Positions 55,207 to 64,000 of a stretch of 64,000 nucleotides of DNA are shown piece after piece. The DNA comes from Branchiostoma floridae. Taxonomy: Eukaryota; Chordata; Leptocardii; Amphioxiformes; Branchiostomatidae. How positions within the stretch are numbered: the first letter of the stretch is position 1; every line of letters begins with the position of its first letter. The position numbers and the translations under genes were made by a program. Below the pieces are notes generated by a model. It was not told the DNA's origin, did no database searches, and saw only the letters and a program-made list of their open reading frames with translations. The stretch spans positions 32,295,516-32,359,515 of the forward strand of contig NC_049981.1 of NCBI RefSeq assembly GCF_000003815.2, read 5' to 3'.

Positions 55207-56300
55207 TGTAACGGCACTGAACTTTAATCCAACACATTCCAACAAATTCTAAACTGAACCATGAATAAACAAGCGGGCTTTAGCGCATTCTGGAAACTGT
55301 TTAGTGCATTGTTTACTATGTTTCCCCGGCCATTGCTACACACGCATTGGTCTGCCACTTTCTGTTGTGTCGCGAGAAAATAACATTTCAAAGACAGTGT
55401 AACTGATAGCAAGTCATTTGGGATTCTATTCCCAGTGGAACTTTAATCCAACACAATAATATAACAAGGCTGTTTATCTATGGATTTCATATTTACAACG
55501 ACAAATTAGTATCAATCGGCAGGCACTTACTCAAGGTTAAATTGGCAAATCGGCATGTCAGTAAACTGCTGATAGCAGCGATCAAAACACGGCCCGAAAA
55601 TACATCAACCAGCGGCAAATCCGTTCTGCTGTTCCACTACACAGTTATGACGTTCTATGAAACTTTTCATCCGTTGTTTGGTCAGCAAATGGTGGCAAAA
55701 TACGTTGTTTGTGAATGGTTCCCCAAAAATATCCCCGCAAAACACAGTACAAACTCCCTACAGCACGTCCCCCATGTGGGGCTGTAATAGTATCGCCAGT
55801 GAGATCCGTCCTACTGGCCTTTGGATGTGATCACTTTCAAAAATAGGGGTGAAGGGGCGTGCTGAAATATGATTCAAAATGGCGCGTGTTCGGATTTCCA
55901 CTGAATTTGCGTAACAAAGCCTGGCCCTGTACTTTAAAGAGGGATACTTCAAGGCATGTTGGTTGTGTTGGATGGACAGTTTATTGATATTTCACTATAT
56001 TTACTGTCATGATGATTGTGTAATGTGAGGACGAAGAGTAGGGTTGCTTGAAATTACAATCGCTGCCCTCTTCCCACGGCTTGATTAACAGCATGAAAAC
56101 ATACCAGAAGATTGATTAACTTGTCACTGCAACATGCGATCTTTGTGAGCTCAAACTTACAAGGTTTTAAGTCGTATACCTTACTGGTCTTGTAAAGCAC
56201 TCAAAAGAATTTGCAAACCGGAGCTAGTTTTTGACTGACAGATGGGTTCTGAAAAGTGTTGGATTAAAGTTGCGTTGGATTAAAGTTCAGTGCCGTTACA
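55207..56300. mobile_element. ~1.1-kb DNA element in the zinc-finger gene 1 intron
   Basis: The terminal inverted repeats start TGTAACGGCACTGAACTTTA and continue ATCCAACAC. The right end has this block plus an extra inverted copy of the AACTTTAATCCAAC unit; a further copy of that unit lies at about 55439. A short frame at 55542-55787 inside has no recognisable similarity. No obvious target duplication. Non-autonomous, family not identified. Confidence 0.6.
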
Positions 56301-57363
56301 TTTATACATCCTCTGATGTTCCTTCCTTTTCTGTCAGTAAATGCATAAAACATAAACCTGCATGAGCATACAAAATGTCATGAGAAAACGGACGTATACT
56401 GTCAAGAATTTTCATTTAACTTCTGTCCGTCACAACAGCTATTACGTAACACTTCACTGCTAGCGTAGATATAAAAATGGCGGGAAAATGGCTGCGTACG
56501 TTCAATTTTGCCCATTCAGTCGTAGATCCGGGCTATTATGCAACGGTTCTTCACACTTTTACATGAGTTGTAGGTCACCAACAGAAATTCAAGATTGTTG
56601 TTGAATCATGTTCGTCTTGTGCCGTGAGCATGTGTAATTATGATCTATATAAATTTGGCAATGAATGTGACAGTCTGTTCGTCCCACGACGAGCTGCCTA
56701 CCCCGAAATTTAAAAAAAAGTATACTGAAAACTTTTGGCCTTGTTGTCTTCGAATGCATTGTTATCGATGCTTTGTAAATGGTGTATTGGACACCTAGAT
56801 GTCTGAAGTGTGCACAGCTCAGAAATAACTATTGTTGCATGTGTAGATCTCTTTAAGTTCCAGTATTTTTAATCTACCGGTATAAGTCTTACTACCGGTA
56901 TTATGCCAATGCATGTTAGATGTTCCCGATGATCCGAATGTGTCATCGTCTTTAGTGAATCTTTAGTGTATGTAATGTAACTGGGGGAAGGTTGATGACA
57001 CAGGACTGGACGCTTGGATAGAGCAAGAGGTGAAGTGTGTCAGAGCATCAGGACTGAGGGGTTGAAGGGCAACATAACTATAGTTAAAGCATTCATAGCT
57101 GAGGCAACTAGGTTCTGAGTCTGAAAAACGTAGATAGAGTGTTAGGCAGAAAAACAATGCAAAATCATCCTTTTAAAGAGCCTTAGTTGCCTCAGCTGAA
57201 GGCATACATGTACAGGGTCGGAAGCAAGCAGGATAATTTTTAGAAGCTTGGGTTTTTCATATTCAGACCTTTTGTGGTACGTACCCAGTGGGAATTTCCT
57301 ATCGATTTGTCTTAAATTTCGTACCCATCATAGCATTTTCTTACCGTACGTTTTCTACAACAG
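56301..57363. other. Zinc-finger gene 1 intron, remainder
   Basis: No exon or repeat recognised. It ends in a pyrimidine-rich acceptor, TTTTCTACAACAG, at 57363, matching the acceptor at 60379 in gene 2 of this cluster. Confidence 0.4.
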
Positions 57364-57696
57364 GATAGGTGTGACAGCAAGCGATGGGTCTCTAACAGAA
57401 GTTTTCAAGCAGCATTTAGCAGCCAGCTATTGATAGATGCCGCCAAAATAAAGTTGGGGAAGAATCTGATACTAGTAAGTCCAACCTCTCCCAGTGCAAG
57501 AAGGAACTTTAAAGATCGGAGGATGCAAAGATTAGATACAATTGATTAACGAGTTTGAATTCCAAACCGAGTAATCTCTCTACCTTTTGACTTTTTCAGG
57601 GCCATATTTAGGCCCACCGGACCTAGTAGTGACTGGAAAAGAATCACATCGTCCTTTCGGAGGGTGACCAGCGTGGCTACTGCACAAGTAAATAAA

Positions 57697-58593
57697 ATGG
57701 CCAGCAAAGGGGACATGGACAGACACATGGCTAAACACACGGGTGGAATGCCTTACAGGTGTGGGGAGTGTGAATGCACCACAGATAGCCAGTCAAACCT
57801 GACCAAGGACAATAAGATGGTACATACCAGTGAGATGCCATACAAGTGTGATCAATGTCACTTCTACATGTGTGGGAAGTGTGAATACAAGACACATTGG
57901 CAGCCAAGCCTGACAAGACACATTAAGATGGTACATACCAGAGGGAAGCCGTACAAATGTGACCAGTGTGACTTCTGCACAGCTAAGAAAGGGGACCTGG
58001 ACACACACATAGCTGAACACTCTGGTGAGAAACCCTACTTGTGTGAGAAGTGTGGGTACAGGACAGCCGACAAGATTCAGCTATCTCGTCATATGAGGAT
58101 GCATCTCCATACAGAACAAAAGCACCAGTGTGACCAGTGTGCCTTCAGCACGCTTTTGAAATCGAGTTTGGACAACCACAAGTTAAAACATGTAAGTGAA
58201 AAGCCTTACATGTGTGGGGAGTGTGGGTACAGGACAGATCACTTCTATGTTCTGTCTACGCATATGAAGATACACACAACACAGCAGTCGTTTAAGTGTG
58301 GCCAGTGTGCCTATTGCACATCTAGAAAATCAGCTCTCATTCAACATATGGCTATGCACACTGATGAGAAACCCTACATGTGTGGTGAGTGTGGGTTCAG
58401 GACAAGATTAAAGTCCGCCCTGTCATTGCATATGAAGAAACATACAGAAGAGAAGTCCCACAAGTGTGACCAGTGTGACTACCGCACAGTTAGAAAAGGG
58501 AATTTGGACAAACACATGGCTAAACACACTGTGGAGAAACCGTACAAGTGTGACCAGTGTGACTTCAGCGCAGCAAAGCAAGGACAGTTGTAG
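57697..58593 (+). CDS. C2H2 zinc-finger protein 1 (truncated)
   Basis: About ten C2H2 fingers of the form C-x2-C-x12-H-x3-H, with T/S-G/D-E-K-P linkers. Finger one has lost a His (LTKDNKMVH). Fingers two and three are fused by a deletion (YKCDQCHF running into YMCGKCEYKTH). The last finger is cut at QGQL by TAG (58591-58593). The sequence downstream still encodes finger remnants in another frame. The ATG at 57697 is the first in frame; sequence just upstream (about 57664) is itself a frameshifted finger, so the true start is uncertain. Such proteins bind DNA as transcription regulators. Either a shortened active gene or an early pseudogene. Confidence 0.7.
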   Translation: MASKGDMDRHMAKHTGGMPYRCGECECTTDSQSNLTKDNKMVHTSEMPYKCDQCHFYMCGKCEYKTHWQPSLTRHIKMVHTRGKPYKCDQCDFCTAKKGDLDTHIAEHSGEKPYLCEKCGYRTADKIQLSRHMRMHLHTEQKHQCDQCAFSTLLKSSLDNHKLKHVSEKPYMCGECGYRTDHFYVLSTHMKIHTTQQSFKCGQCAYCTSRKSALIQHMAMHTDEKPYMCGECGFRTRLKSALSLHMKKHTEEKSHKCDQCDYRTVRKGNLDKHMAKHTVEKPYKCDQCDFSAAKQGQL

Positions 58594-59100
58594 AAACACA
58601 TTGGTAAACACAAGCACACGGCTCAGATGATAAACCTTTCATGTGTGGTTTGTGTGGATTCAGGACTGGTGACAAGTCTAGTCTGTCAAGCCATTTAAAG
58701 AAGCACAGAGAAGCTTTGTGATAACAGCTTGGATAAGAAAGTACATCTGGAACTACACACAGCTTAAAAAGCAGACGTGAGTACCCACATGTCCAAACAC
58801 TCTGGTGAGAGGCCCTAGATTTACATGTGTGGGCAGTGTGGGTTCAGGACAGATGTATTATTAGTACATGTAACGTTAGGTCTACCCTTTCCAGAGACAG
58901 GAAAATACCGTCTGGAGAACAGTATCAAGGCTGTCTGGATCAAGACCTAGCCAAGCATTTTCCAGTTGGATAGAAGCCGTACATGTGTGACCACTGTGGC
59001 TTGTGCGGAGTATGGAGAAATGTCTTGGTACACTTTGACAAGGCATGCCATTTTAGGTGGAAAGGATGTTTGCAAAATCGTGTATTAGAAAGTAAAGGAG
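58594..59100 (+). pseudogene. Decayed 3' continuation of zinc-finger gene 1
   Basis: After the stop, DKPFMCGLCGFRTGDKSSLS then SHLKKH is readable in a shifted frame at about 58628-58715. Further remnants follow: MSKHSGERP before a TAG and MCGQCGFRTD at about 58786-58860, then a tail matching 61845-61975. These correspond in order to the intact end of zinc-finger gene 2. Confidence 0.7.
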
Positions 59101-59554
59101 AGAATTCAGGAATATGAGAGGTAGTTGTTACGTTTATAAAAGTTTAATAGACATCCAGGTAGACAGAAAGTACTAGTTCTTGTTTTGTTCCTATTGTGTC
59201 TATTGGCACGTGCAATGTACATGTGGGGCATGAAGTTTCCTCACTATTTCTGTAGTAAGATTTTAGAGGTACAGAGTGAGGATTTAATGTTTGTTGTAAT
59301 CTTCAATCATAAGGCTTATACATACTGACAATGAGGGGGGGGAGGGGGTACCATTCTATGTACACCATGCCAAGGTGTGAATAAATATAAAGTCTGGAAG
59401 TATAAATGTTGTAGAGCCAATATCATTATTAATACTGGCTACTATTAAGATACAAGTACTGTAGAACAGAGTGTCTTGGGAGAATACCTTCAATAATGAG
59501 GCCAAATTGTTACGTAATTGACATTTAAGCTGGCCTTTACCGCCATTGCGTTGT
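59101..59554. other. Spacer between zinc-finger genes 1 and 2
   Basis: It holds the probable 3' UTR end and a G-rich run at about 59335-59349. No gene seen. Confidence 0.4.
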
Positions 59555-59719
59555 GCGCCACACGCGATGACATTTGGGTAATCAGGTAACATTAGAGTGG
59601 AACTATGACCTTTGACATAGCCTCAAATTTCCATCCGCCATCTTAAGATTCCTGCCGATGTGTCTGGCCACTTTTTGCCGTATTTCTGTAATTTTTTTCC
59701 AGTCCAGGATCAGTTAAAG
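59555..59719 (+). promoter_or_regulatory. Zinc-finger gene 2: promoter and 5' exon
   Basis: Second copy of the conserved leader block, with CACGCGATGACATTTGGGTA, CCTTTGACAT, CCGCCATCTTAAGATTCCTG and ATCAGTTAAAG before the donor GTGAGC. The ATG at 59659 meets a TAA before the donor, which argues for a non-coding leader. Confidence 0.6.
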
Positions 59720-60163
59720 GTGAGCATTACATACCCAAGACGTCAATATTGAATAATTGCGTTTGCATCTAGTATAACAGGCGCCGGAACGTACGTAAAT
59801 CTGTCAACCGTTACGCAACCGTATGTCTGTTGCCGTGTGGGGAGGGGGGCAAGAATTTTCAGACTTCATTTCACACAAAATTCAAACCCCAAAACGCATC
59901 AATCTTTAATACTGTTCATTTACTATGCCAGGAGTAGGCAAAGCTTCTGCTAAGCACGTAAGCAAATGAGGCTTGATAACTGTTTAGTAGGACGACTATA
60001 GGCCAGTTCCTCGGCCGTATAGCAAGAAAATGTGTTGGCCCTGGAGCCGAGGGGCTACTATTGAAGGCCCTGCGAACTGTCTGGCATCCAGGCTACTTGC
60101 GAATGGGGAACGTTTATATCTGAAGCAATCTATACAGGGTTAATTCTGTGACAGTCGTTGTAA

Positions 60164-60250
60164 CTTGTATAGATGTTGTTGTTGTTGTTGTCCTCGTTTA
60201 ACGTCTATTATTTCGCTAGACGTGGTCTCTTGGTGCTGAGTAACACATGG
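60164..60250 (-). repeat. Short interspersed repeat end with CAA-type tail
   Basis: Read on the minus strand it contains CACCAAGAGACCACGTCTAG, then AATAGACGTTAAACGAGGAC and a (CAA)n tail. The same sequence occurs on the + strand at about 63385-63450. Simple-tailed ends suggest SINE or LINE copies; extent not determined. Confidence 0.5.
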
Positions 60251-60539
60251 TTCGCTTTTGAGTCAATAGTCTCTCTTGGTTTTTAAGATGTTGTAATTTT
60301 TGCATCTTTTTCCTGCATCATGATGCACATAACAGAGAAAAAAAAACATGTCCAATAACATTTTTCTTACGTTTTCCAGAACAGGTCAAATATCACAGCA
60401 AGCCGTGGGTATCTAACCGCAGTTTGCCATTGGCAGATGACAAGACAGATAGGAAACAACTCACAATTCTCTACCATCATGCTTAGATAAGTCTGGTGAG
60501 AAACCATTGAATAGGTCCAACCTCTCCTACTATAATAAG

Positions 60540-60695
60540 AAACATACAGAGAGCTGTACAAGTGTGACCAACGTGACGTCTGCAGTACGAGAAAAGAGGT
60601 CTTATACACACATGGATAAACACGTCTGTGAAAATATGTGGAGATTGTGGGTACAAGACAGATGACTGGTCTGACCTATTGAGTCATATGAAGAC
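60540..60695 (+). pseudogene. Degenerate N-terminal fingers of zinc-finger gene 2
   Basis: A finger with Cys to Arg change (CDQRDVCSTRKEVLYTHMDK) starts at about 60563. A next finger (VKICGDCGYKTDDWSDLLSH) reads in a different frame from the main array. A small deletion in the linker at about 60706-60715 causes the shift. Confidence 0.6.
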
Positions 60696-61826
60696 GTGTA
60701 CAGGAGAAGAGAGCAAAAGTGTGACCAGTGTGGCTACATCGCAACAAGCAAAGGGAACTTGGACAGACACATGGCTAAACACGCTGATGAGAAACACTAC
60801 ATTTGTGCAGAATGCGGTTACCAGGCGGCTGTTAAGTCCAGGTTATCACGTCATGCAAAGACACATACAGGAGAGAAGCCTTACAAGTGTGACCAGTGTG
60901 ACTACTGCAGTGCTTGGAAATGGGACTTAGATAGACACAGGGTAAAACACTCCAATGAGAAACCCTACATGTGTGGGGAGTGTGGGTTCAGGACAGGTCA
61001 CAGAGCTGCCTTATCAAGTCATATGAAGATGCATACAGGAGAGAATCTGTACAAGTGTGATCAGTGTGACTACTGCACAGTAAGAAAATCAGCTTTGGAC
61101 GGACACAAGGTAAAACACACTGGTGAGAAACCCTACATGTGTGGGGAGTGTGGGTTCAGGACAGGTCAAAGGTCTAGCCTTTCATGTCATATGAAGCTAC
61201 ATACAGGAGAGAAGCCCTACAAGTGTGACCAGTGTGACTTCTGCACAGCTTGGAAAAGGGATTTAGATAGACACAGGGTAAAACACTCCAATGAGAAACC
61301 CTACATGTGTGGGGAGTGTGGGTTCAGGACAGGTCACAGGTCTGCCCTATCACGTCATATGAAGATACATACAGGAGAGAAGCAGTACAAGTGTGACCAG
61401 TGTGACTTCTGCACAGTAGAAAAATTAGCTTTGAACAGACACAAGGTAACGCACACCAGTGAGAAACCCTACATGTGTGGTGAGTGTGGGTACAGGACAC
61501 ATCACAAATCTACCCTAGCAAGCCATATGAAGATACATACTGGGGAGAAGCCGTACAAGTGTGGAGAGTGCGGGTACAGGACAGCTTTCAAATCTGCCCT
61601 ATCCAGTCATATGAAGAGACATACAGAACTGAAGCCACACAAGTGTGACCAGTGTGACTACTGCACAGCTTGGGGACCAGACTTTATTACCCACATGTCT
61701 AAACACTCTGGTGAGAGACCCTACAATTACATGTGTGGGCAGTGTGGGTTCAAGACAGATTATAAGTCCACCCTTCTTAGACACACGAAAATGCATTCAG
61801 GAGAAAAGCCACACACACAAGTGTGA
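60696..61826 (+). CDS. C2H2 zinc-finger protein 2 (13-finger array)
   Basis: Open for 376 codons and ending GEKPHTQV then TGA. Thirteen fingers fit C-x2-C-x12-H-x3-H with T-G-E-K-P-type linkers. Two finger types alternate almost strictly: CDQCDYCTAW/V-type (odd) and CGECGFRTG-type (even), so the array grew by copying a two-finger unit. The frame has no ATG before finger one; the first in-frame ATG is at 60771 inside it. The start may come from an upstream exon (acceptor at 60379) if the frameshift at about 60710 is bypassed, or translation begins at 60771. Sequence-specific DNA binding in the nucleus is expected. Confidence 0.8.
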   Translation: MYRRREQKCDQCGYIATSKGNLDRHMAKHADEKHYICAECGYQAAVKSRLSRHAKTHTGEKPYKCDQCDYCSAWKWDLDRHRVKHSNEKPYMCGECGFRTGHRAALSSHMKMHTGENLYKCDQCDYCTVRKSALDGHKVKHTGEKPYMCGECGFRTGQRSSLSCHMKLHTGEKPYKCDQCDFCTAWKRDLDRHRVKHSNEKPYMCGECGFRTGHRSALSRHMKIHTGEKQYKCDQCDFCTVEKLALNRHKVTHTSEKPYMCGECGYRTHHKSTLASHMKIHTGEKPYKCGECGYRTAFKSALSSHMKRHTELKPHKCDQCDYCTAWGPDFITHMSKHSGERPYNYMCGQCGFKTDYKSTLLRHTKMHSGEKPHTQV

Positions 61827-63049
61827 CCAGTGTTAGTGTCCTGTTAGTCATCAAGGCTATCTGGACCAACAGGCAACACGTAGCCAAGCATACTTCAGTT
61901 GGAGAGAAGCCGTACAAGTTTGAACACTGTGGCTGGGGAACAGTTTACAAAAATGTCTGGGTACACAATCGGTAAAAAAAAAACATTTGAGGTTTTAGGT
62001 GTAGCAGTTGTATGAAAATACTTGCATCAAATGTATTATGTACAGCAGAGAAACTATTTATAGGAGTAGGTGATACATGTGTGAAGGTTAGACATCCAGG
62101 TAAACAATATTTAAAATAGTAGTTGTTAATTGCGGCGCGGGTTAAATTGCCCCTTTTTGCATATACAATGTACATGTGGGGCAGTTTCCTCACTTTTCCT
62201 GTAGTATAATTTTGGATTCACTGAGGAAGGATGTTATGTTCTTCTCAATTCTCTATCATGGTTATGCTTATGCACATACTGGTGTTGGTGTTGCTGGGGG
62301 TGGGGGGTTGTCACTTATGTAACAATATGCACCACAATGTCAGGTACAAGCATAAAGCTTGTCAGTGTTATGTAGTAAAAGAGACTTCTATGAAGCTAAT
62401 ATAAATGTAGTGTGGAAAGCATCCTTCTAGCCTGGTCATATATTGATTATACTATAATTATAACTTATAGCAGCCCGCCCAACACCCAGTCGGCTTTAGT
62501 TGGGAGCCCCAGGCAGCAGAGTTTGTGTTTAATACACAGACAAGCATCGTTTTGTCTGTTGAGTTGGTGGAACCAATAAAGTTCCAAATGTTAACATCAA
62601 TCCTTATATTGTGTGAATGGAATTAAAAGAAATTTGTTAGTCTAGGCTGGTCTCTCTCTTTCCTTCAAACACAAAGAAAACCAAATTCCAAAACATAGCG
62701 ACCACCCCGTCTTCACCAAGAGTACCCTCAGCCCCACACCGAGTAGGAGTCAACCCATTGATCATCCAAATTCATACAAACCCATTAAAACTAATAAAGA
62801 CTGCCTCAAATATTCATTTTCCCAAGAACTGCCACCGATTGGAATACTTTACCATACTCTACCACACTTCAAGCTAACCCCACTAAGTTTAAGGAAGAGG
62901 CATTACAACATCTAAGGAACAGCCAATAACACAACAGCACTACGCCCTGGGTGGTTTGCCCCAACAAAATAGGGGTGTTGCCCAGTATCAGAACAAGAAC
63001 AAGTTAATATTAAAAAAAAATACGTATGCGGAACAATCGATGTGCCCCA
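61827..63049. other. 3' region of zinc-finger gene 2 and spacer
   Basis: A decayed finger tail (about 61845-61975) matches the end of the zinc-finger gene 1 remnant. AATAAA occurs at 62575-62580 (CCAATAAAGTTCC). No further gene is recognised before the next leader block. Confidence 0.4.
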
Positions 63050-63218
63050 CATGCGATGTGATACGGGTAATCAGGCACAACACCTGGGGTCGATGTTTGA
63101 CCTTTGACATGCATAAATCGATCTTGTTTTTGTCAGCCATTTTGATTCCTGCCGATGCGTCCTTTCTCCAGGTTTTGCATTATTACTGTCGACTTCCCCT
63201 GTACAGCATCAGTTAAAG
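63050..63218 (+). promoter_or_regulatory. Zinc-finger gene 3: promoter and 5' exon
   Basis: Third copy of the leader block: CACATGCGATGTGATACGGG then TAATCAGGCA, CCTTTGACAT, GCCATTTTGATTCCTGCCGA and ATCAGTTAAAG with donor GTGAGA. The coding part would lie beyond the right edge of the window. Confidence 0.55.
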
Positions 63219-64000
63219 GTGAGAAGTTGATAGCCACGACAATTCTTTCAATCTACGTGTCTGAATATTTTCGCTCGTTCTGTAGAAGATCGACCCCGCC
63301 TCCTGTGTGTGACCGTGTTTGGGGAGGGGGGTAGCTGTGGAAGGGAAGCACCAGCGAGGTCAACAAACCAAAGAGCACCTAGCAGCAAAAGCACCAAGAG
63401 ACCATGTCTAGCGGTGAAATAGACGTTAAACAAGGACAACAACAACGGAAGGGTGTGTGTGTGTTTGCGTGTGCGTCTGTGTGTTTGATTGCACAAATTG
63501 CAGACTTCATTTCACATATAAGCAGATGATCTGCATCTGCATCTGCTTAAAGATAAATAGTGGAACCGATCACGCTGTTCGTTCTACTGCGGCTAGTCTA
63601 GGCATGAGTCCTACTCAGTTCAGAAAGATTTAGCCTCTAAAGGAGCTGGTTTCACCAACCTGGACTATTTTACGACATGGCTTAGGCCATGTTGATCTGA
63701 TTATCATTATATGGATGCTATGGGATCCCCAAAACTGATGCGAGCTCGTGAATGAAAAAAAAAGAAGTTTTGCCAAAACAAAGTTGCCTTTAGTATGAAA
63801 TGTAAGTGGTCAGGAAGATCTTGTGGTCAGGTTGAACATAGGACTAAATACACATATCGTATACCAACAATAAACCCTTTCACAGAAGTTACCGCGCAAG
63901 CGTGGGTGAGAGGAACTCTGGGTAATATGTCAAAGTTAAAGGCTCTCAAATGTATTAAACAGTCTCGTCTATACGATTTGTGTAACAATGTCCTGAAAAT
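63219..64000. other. Intron sequence of the third zinc-finger gene
   Basis: It contains a short-interspersed-repeat end (about 63385-63450, (CAA)n tail), a GT-rich microsatellite (63452-63486) and a GATCTGCATCTGCATCTGC tandem at about 63529. No exon is recognised. Confidence 0.45.

Noticed and set aside
55542-55787. 81-codon frame within the 55207-56300 element as a transposase fragment
   Set aside because: No recognisable catalytic motif and it is too short; left as unassigned content of the element.

Overview
The window looks like genomic DNA of an invertebrate deuterostome, most likely an amphioxus (Branchiostoma). The reasons are short phase-consistent introns, a dense load of small inverted-repeat elements and SINE-like sequences, and large immune-type proteins that mix death-fold domains, TIR, Roc-COR and FIIND (ZU5-UPA). 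All identifications come from reading the sequence; no database was searched.

Layout. Three paralogous multi-exon genes lie head to tail on the + strand. Gene 1 (about 2.2-7.6 kb, 5' end uncertain) reads DED - ZU5 - hydrophobic segment - UPA-like - linker - GT4 glycosyltransferase. Gene 2 (22294-32533, 14 coding exons, 1709 codons plus stop) reads TIR-like - CARD - Roc GTPase - COR - death domain - FIIND - linker - GT4 glycosyltransferase - short acidic tail. Gene 3 (38529-52334, 16 coding exons, about 1777 codons) is a close tandem copy of gene 2 with two extra lysine/arginine-rich exons between FIIND and GT4. The summed exon lengths of genes 2 and 3 are exact multiples of three, and every splice phase matches. 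Gene 1 closes in frame only if a 19-nt exon is included.

The spacers between these genes are themselves duplicated: the 3' flanks of all three genes match, as do the 5' flanks of genes 2 and 3. Because the copies can be compared, several insertions have visible empty sites. The first spacer also holds a 1.55-kb foldback element built of ten-base repeats and a small unrecognised three-exon gene (15295-19220) behind four evenly spaced inverted CCAAT boxes.

From 54.6 kb to the right edge the content changes to a tandem set of C2H2 zinc-finger genes. Three homologous 5' exons are visible. The first gene is truncated by a stop, the second has 13 fingers, and the third runs off the window.

How the parts may work together (inference): genes 2 and 3 resemble NLRP1/CARD8-type FIIND proteins, in which self-cleavage inside FIIND leaves a C-terminal UPA-plus-effector fragment that is held until released. 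Here the C-terminal payload is a GT4-type glycosyltransferase with an intact E-x7-E motif instead of a CARD, and the N-terminal part carries TIR, CARD and a DAPK1-like Roc-COR-death-domain block. Gene 1 attaches the same payload to a different DED-ZU5-UPA front end. This fusion of a self-cleaving death-fold switch to a sugar-transfer enzyme is the most interesting system in the window.
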